Part shown: one piece after another, positions 34,614 through 34,732 of the stretch
Layout of the letters: each line of letters opens with the position of its first letter
Position numbering within the stretch: position 1 is the first letter of the stretch
Source: an uncultured Bacilli bacterium
GTDB taxonomy: Bacteria; Bacillota_I; Bacilli_A; RF39; UBA660
Assembly (NCBI GenBank): GCA_944331935.1
Contig: CALVIV010000013.1
Coordinates: forward strand, 1-34,732
DNA length: 34,732 bases
Direction: 5' to 3'
The notes under the pieces: generated by a model
What the model was told of the DNA's origin: nothing
The model's input: only the letters and a program-made list of their open reading frames with translations
Database searches by the model: none
Position numbers and translations under genes: made by a program

Positions 34614-34642
34614 ATAATAGCATAATTTTTCTTGTTTGACAA
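34614..34642 (-). promoter_or_regulatory. rplK-rplA promoter
   Basis: -35 TTGTCA (34642-34637), 17-bp spacer, -10 TATTAT (34619-34614) with a TG extension. The block TATGCTATTATT is identical to that in the S10 promoter. Confidence 0.8.
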
Positions 34643-34672
34643 GGCTTTTATGCTTTTTTGTGACTTTTTTTT

Positions 34673-34716
34673 CAAAATGTCCGCTTTTGTATTTTCGTTT
34701 ACAAAACAAAATGTCC
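34673..34716 (-). repeat. GGACATTTTG direct repeat upstream of the rplK promoter
   Basis: GGACATTTTG occurs at 34682-34673 and again at 34716-34707, 34 bp apart (about three helical turns). The region from 34643 to the right edge holds no gene I can support; a TATAAT box (34723-34718) sits just ahead of the distal copy, with its -35 beyond the window. Confidence 0.5.
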
Positions 34717-34732
34717 TATTATAAAAATCGGT

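Noticed and set aside
1..34732. Mollicutes genetic code (TGA = Trp)
   Set aside because: TGA is used as a stop in well-defined places (ahead of gpmI with ATGA overlap, end of the first Fic gene), and all Trp codons in core genes are TGG.
34643..34732. 3' end of nusG at the right edge
   Set aside because: None of the three minus-strand frames shows a NusG-like C-terminus; the stretch looks intergenic.
5018..34732. tRNA, rRNA, CRISPR arrays, insertion sequences
   Set aside because: No cloverleaf, repeat-spacer series, transposase motif or terminal inverted repeats were found on either strand.

Overview
The window comes from a low-GC, AT-rich member of the Bacilli. It reads with the standard bacterial code: TGA ends the gene just upstream of gpmI and ends the first Fic gene, and Trp is TGG. 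Two features place it. A full-length Spo0A marks an endospore-forming lineage. RpoB carries Asn where most bacteria have His526 in the rifampicin pocket, which is known from Mollicutes. Together these suggest a gut-type Bacilli line related to Erysipelotrichales/RF39/Mollicutes; this placement is inference.

Layout, mostly on the minus strand. (1) 1-5171: start of the S10 ribosomal operon (rpsJ-rplC-rplD-rplW-rplB-rpsS-rplV-rpsC-rplP-rpmC-rpsQ, the last cut by the window edge), with a clear promoter and a structured 5' leader. (2) 5202-7779: a rightward island with a DUF1835/DUF3658-like gene whose tail is out of frame, a Fic protein lacking the catalytic His, and a PHP phosphoesterase. (3) 7779-15810: dinB; an operon of an AAA_14 ATPase, a zincin-like protein, gpmI and a zinc-binding hypothetical; a nucleoside 2-deoxyribosyltransferase-like/Fic pair; and spo0A with its own promoter and a 0A box. 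(4) 15854-21679: two glycolytic units, pgk-glycosyltransferase-tpiA and nucleotidase-small membrane protein-gapA, separated by a DUF5071-like gene and a frameshifted remnant. (5) 21677-29743: rpoC, rpoB and an RsmC/YbxB-type methyltransferase. (6) 29732-32115: a second zincin-like protein and two membrane proteins of unknown role. (7) 32159-34732: rplL, rplJ, rplA and rplK with an L10 leader, a probable L1 leader and strong promoters.

Four of the lower-glycolysis enzymes (GAPDH, PGK, TPI, PGM) lie between rpoC and rpsJ, where many Firmicutes carry rpsL-rpsG-fusA-tuf. Space is used tightly: several terminator stems contain the stop codon, several -35 boxes lie in or against the end of the upstream gene, and TAATG or ATGA overlaps couple neighbouring genes. 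The best candidates for new biology are the prepilin-like micropeptide coupled to gapA, with a tandem 9-bp repeat at the operon promoter; the S10 and L1 leaders sharing a motif; the deoxyribosyltransferase-like/Fic pair; and the catalytic-His-less Fic next to a PHP phosphoesterase.
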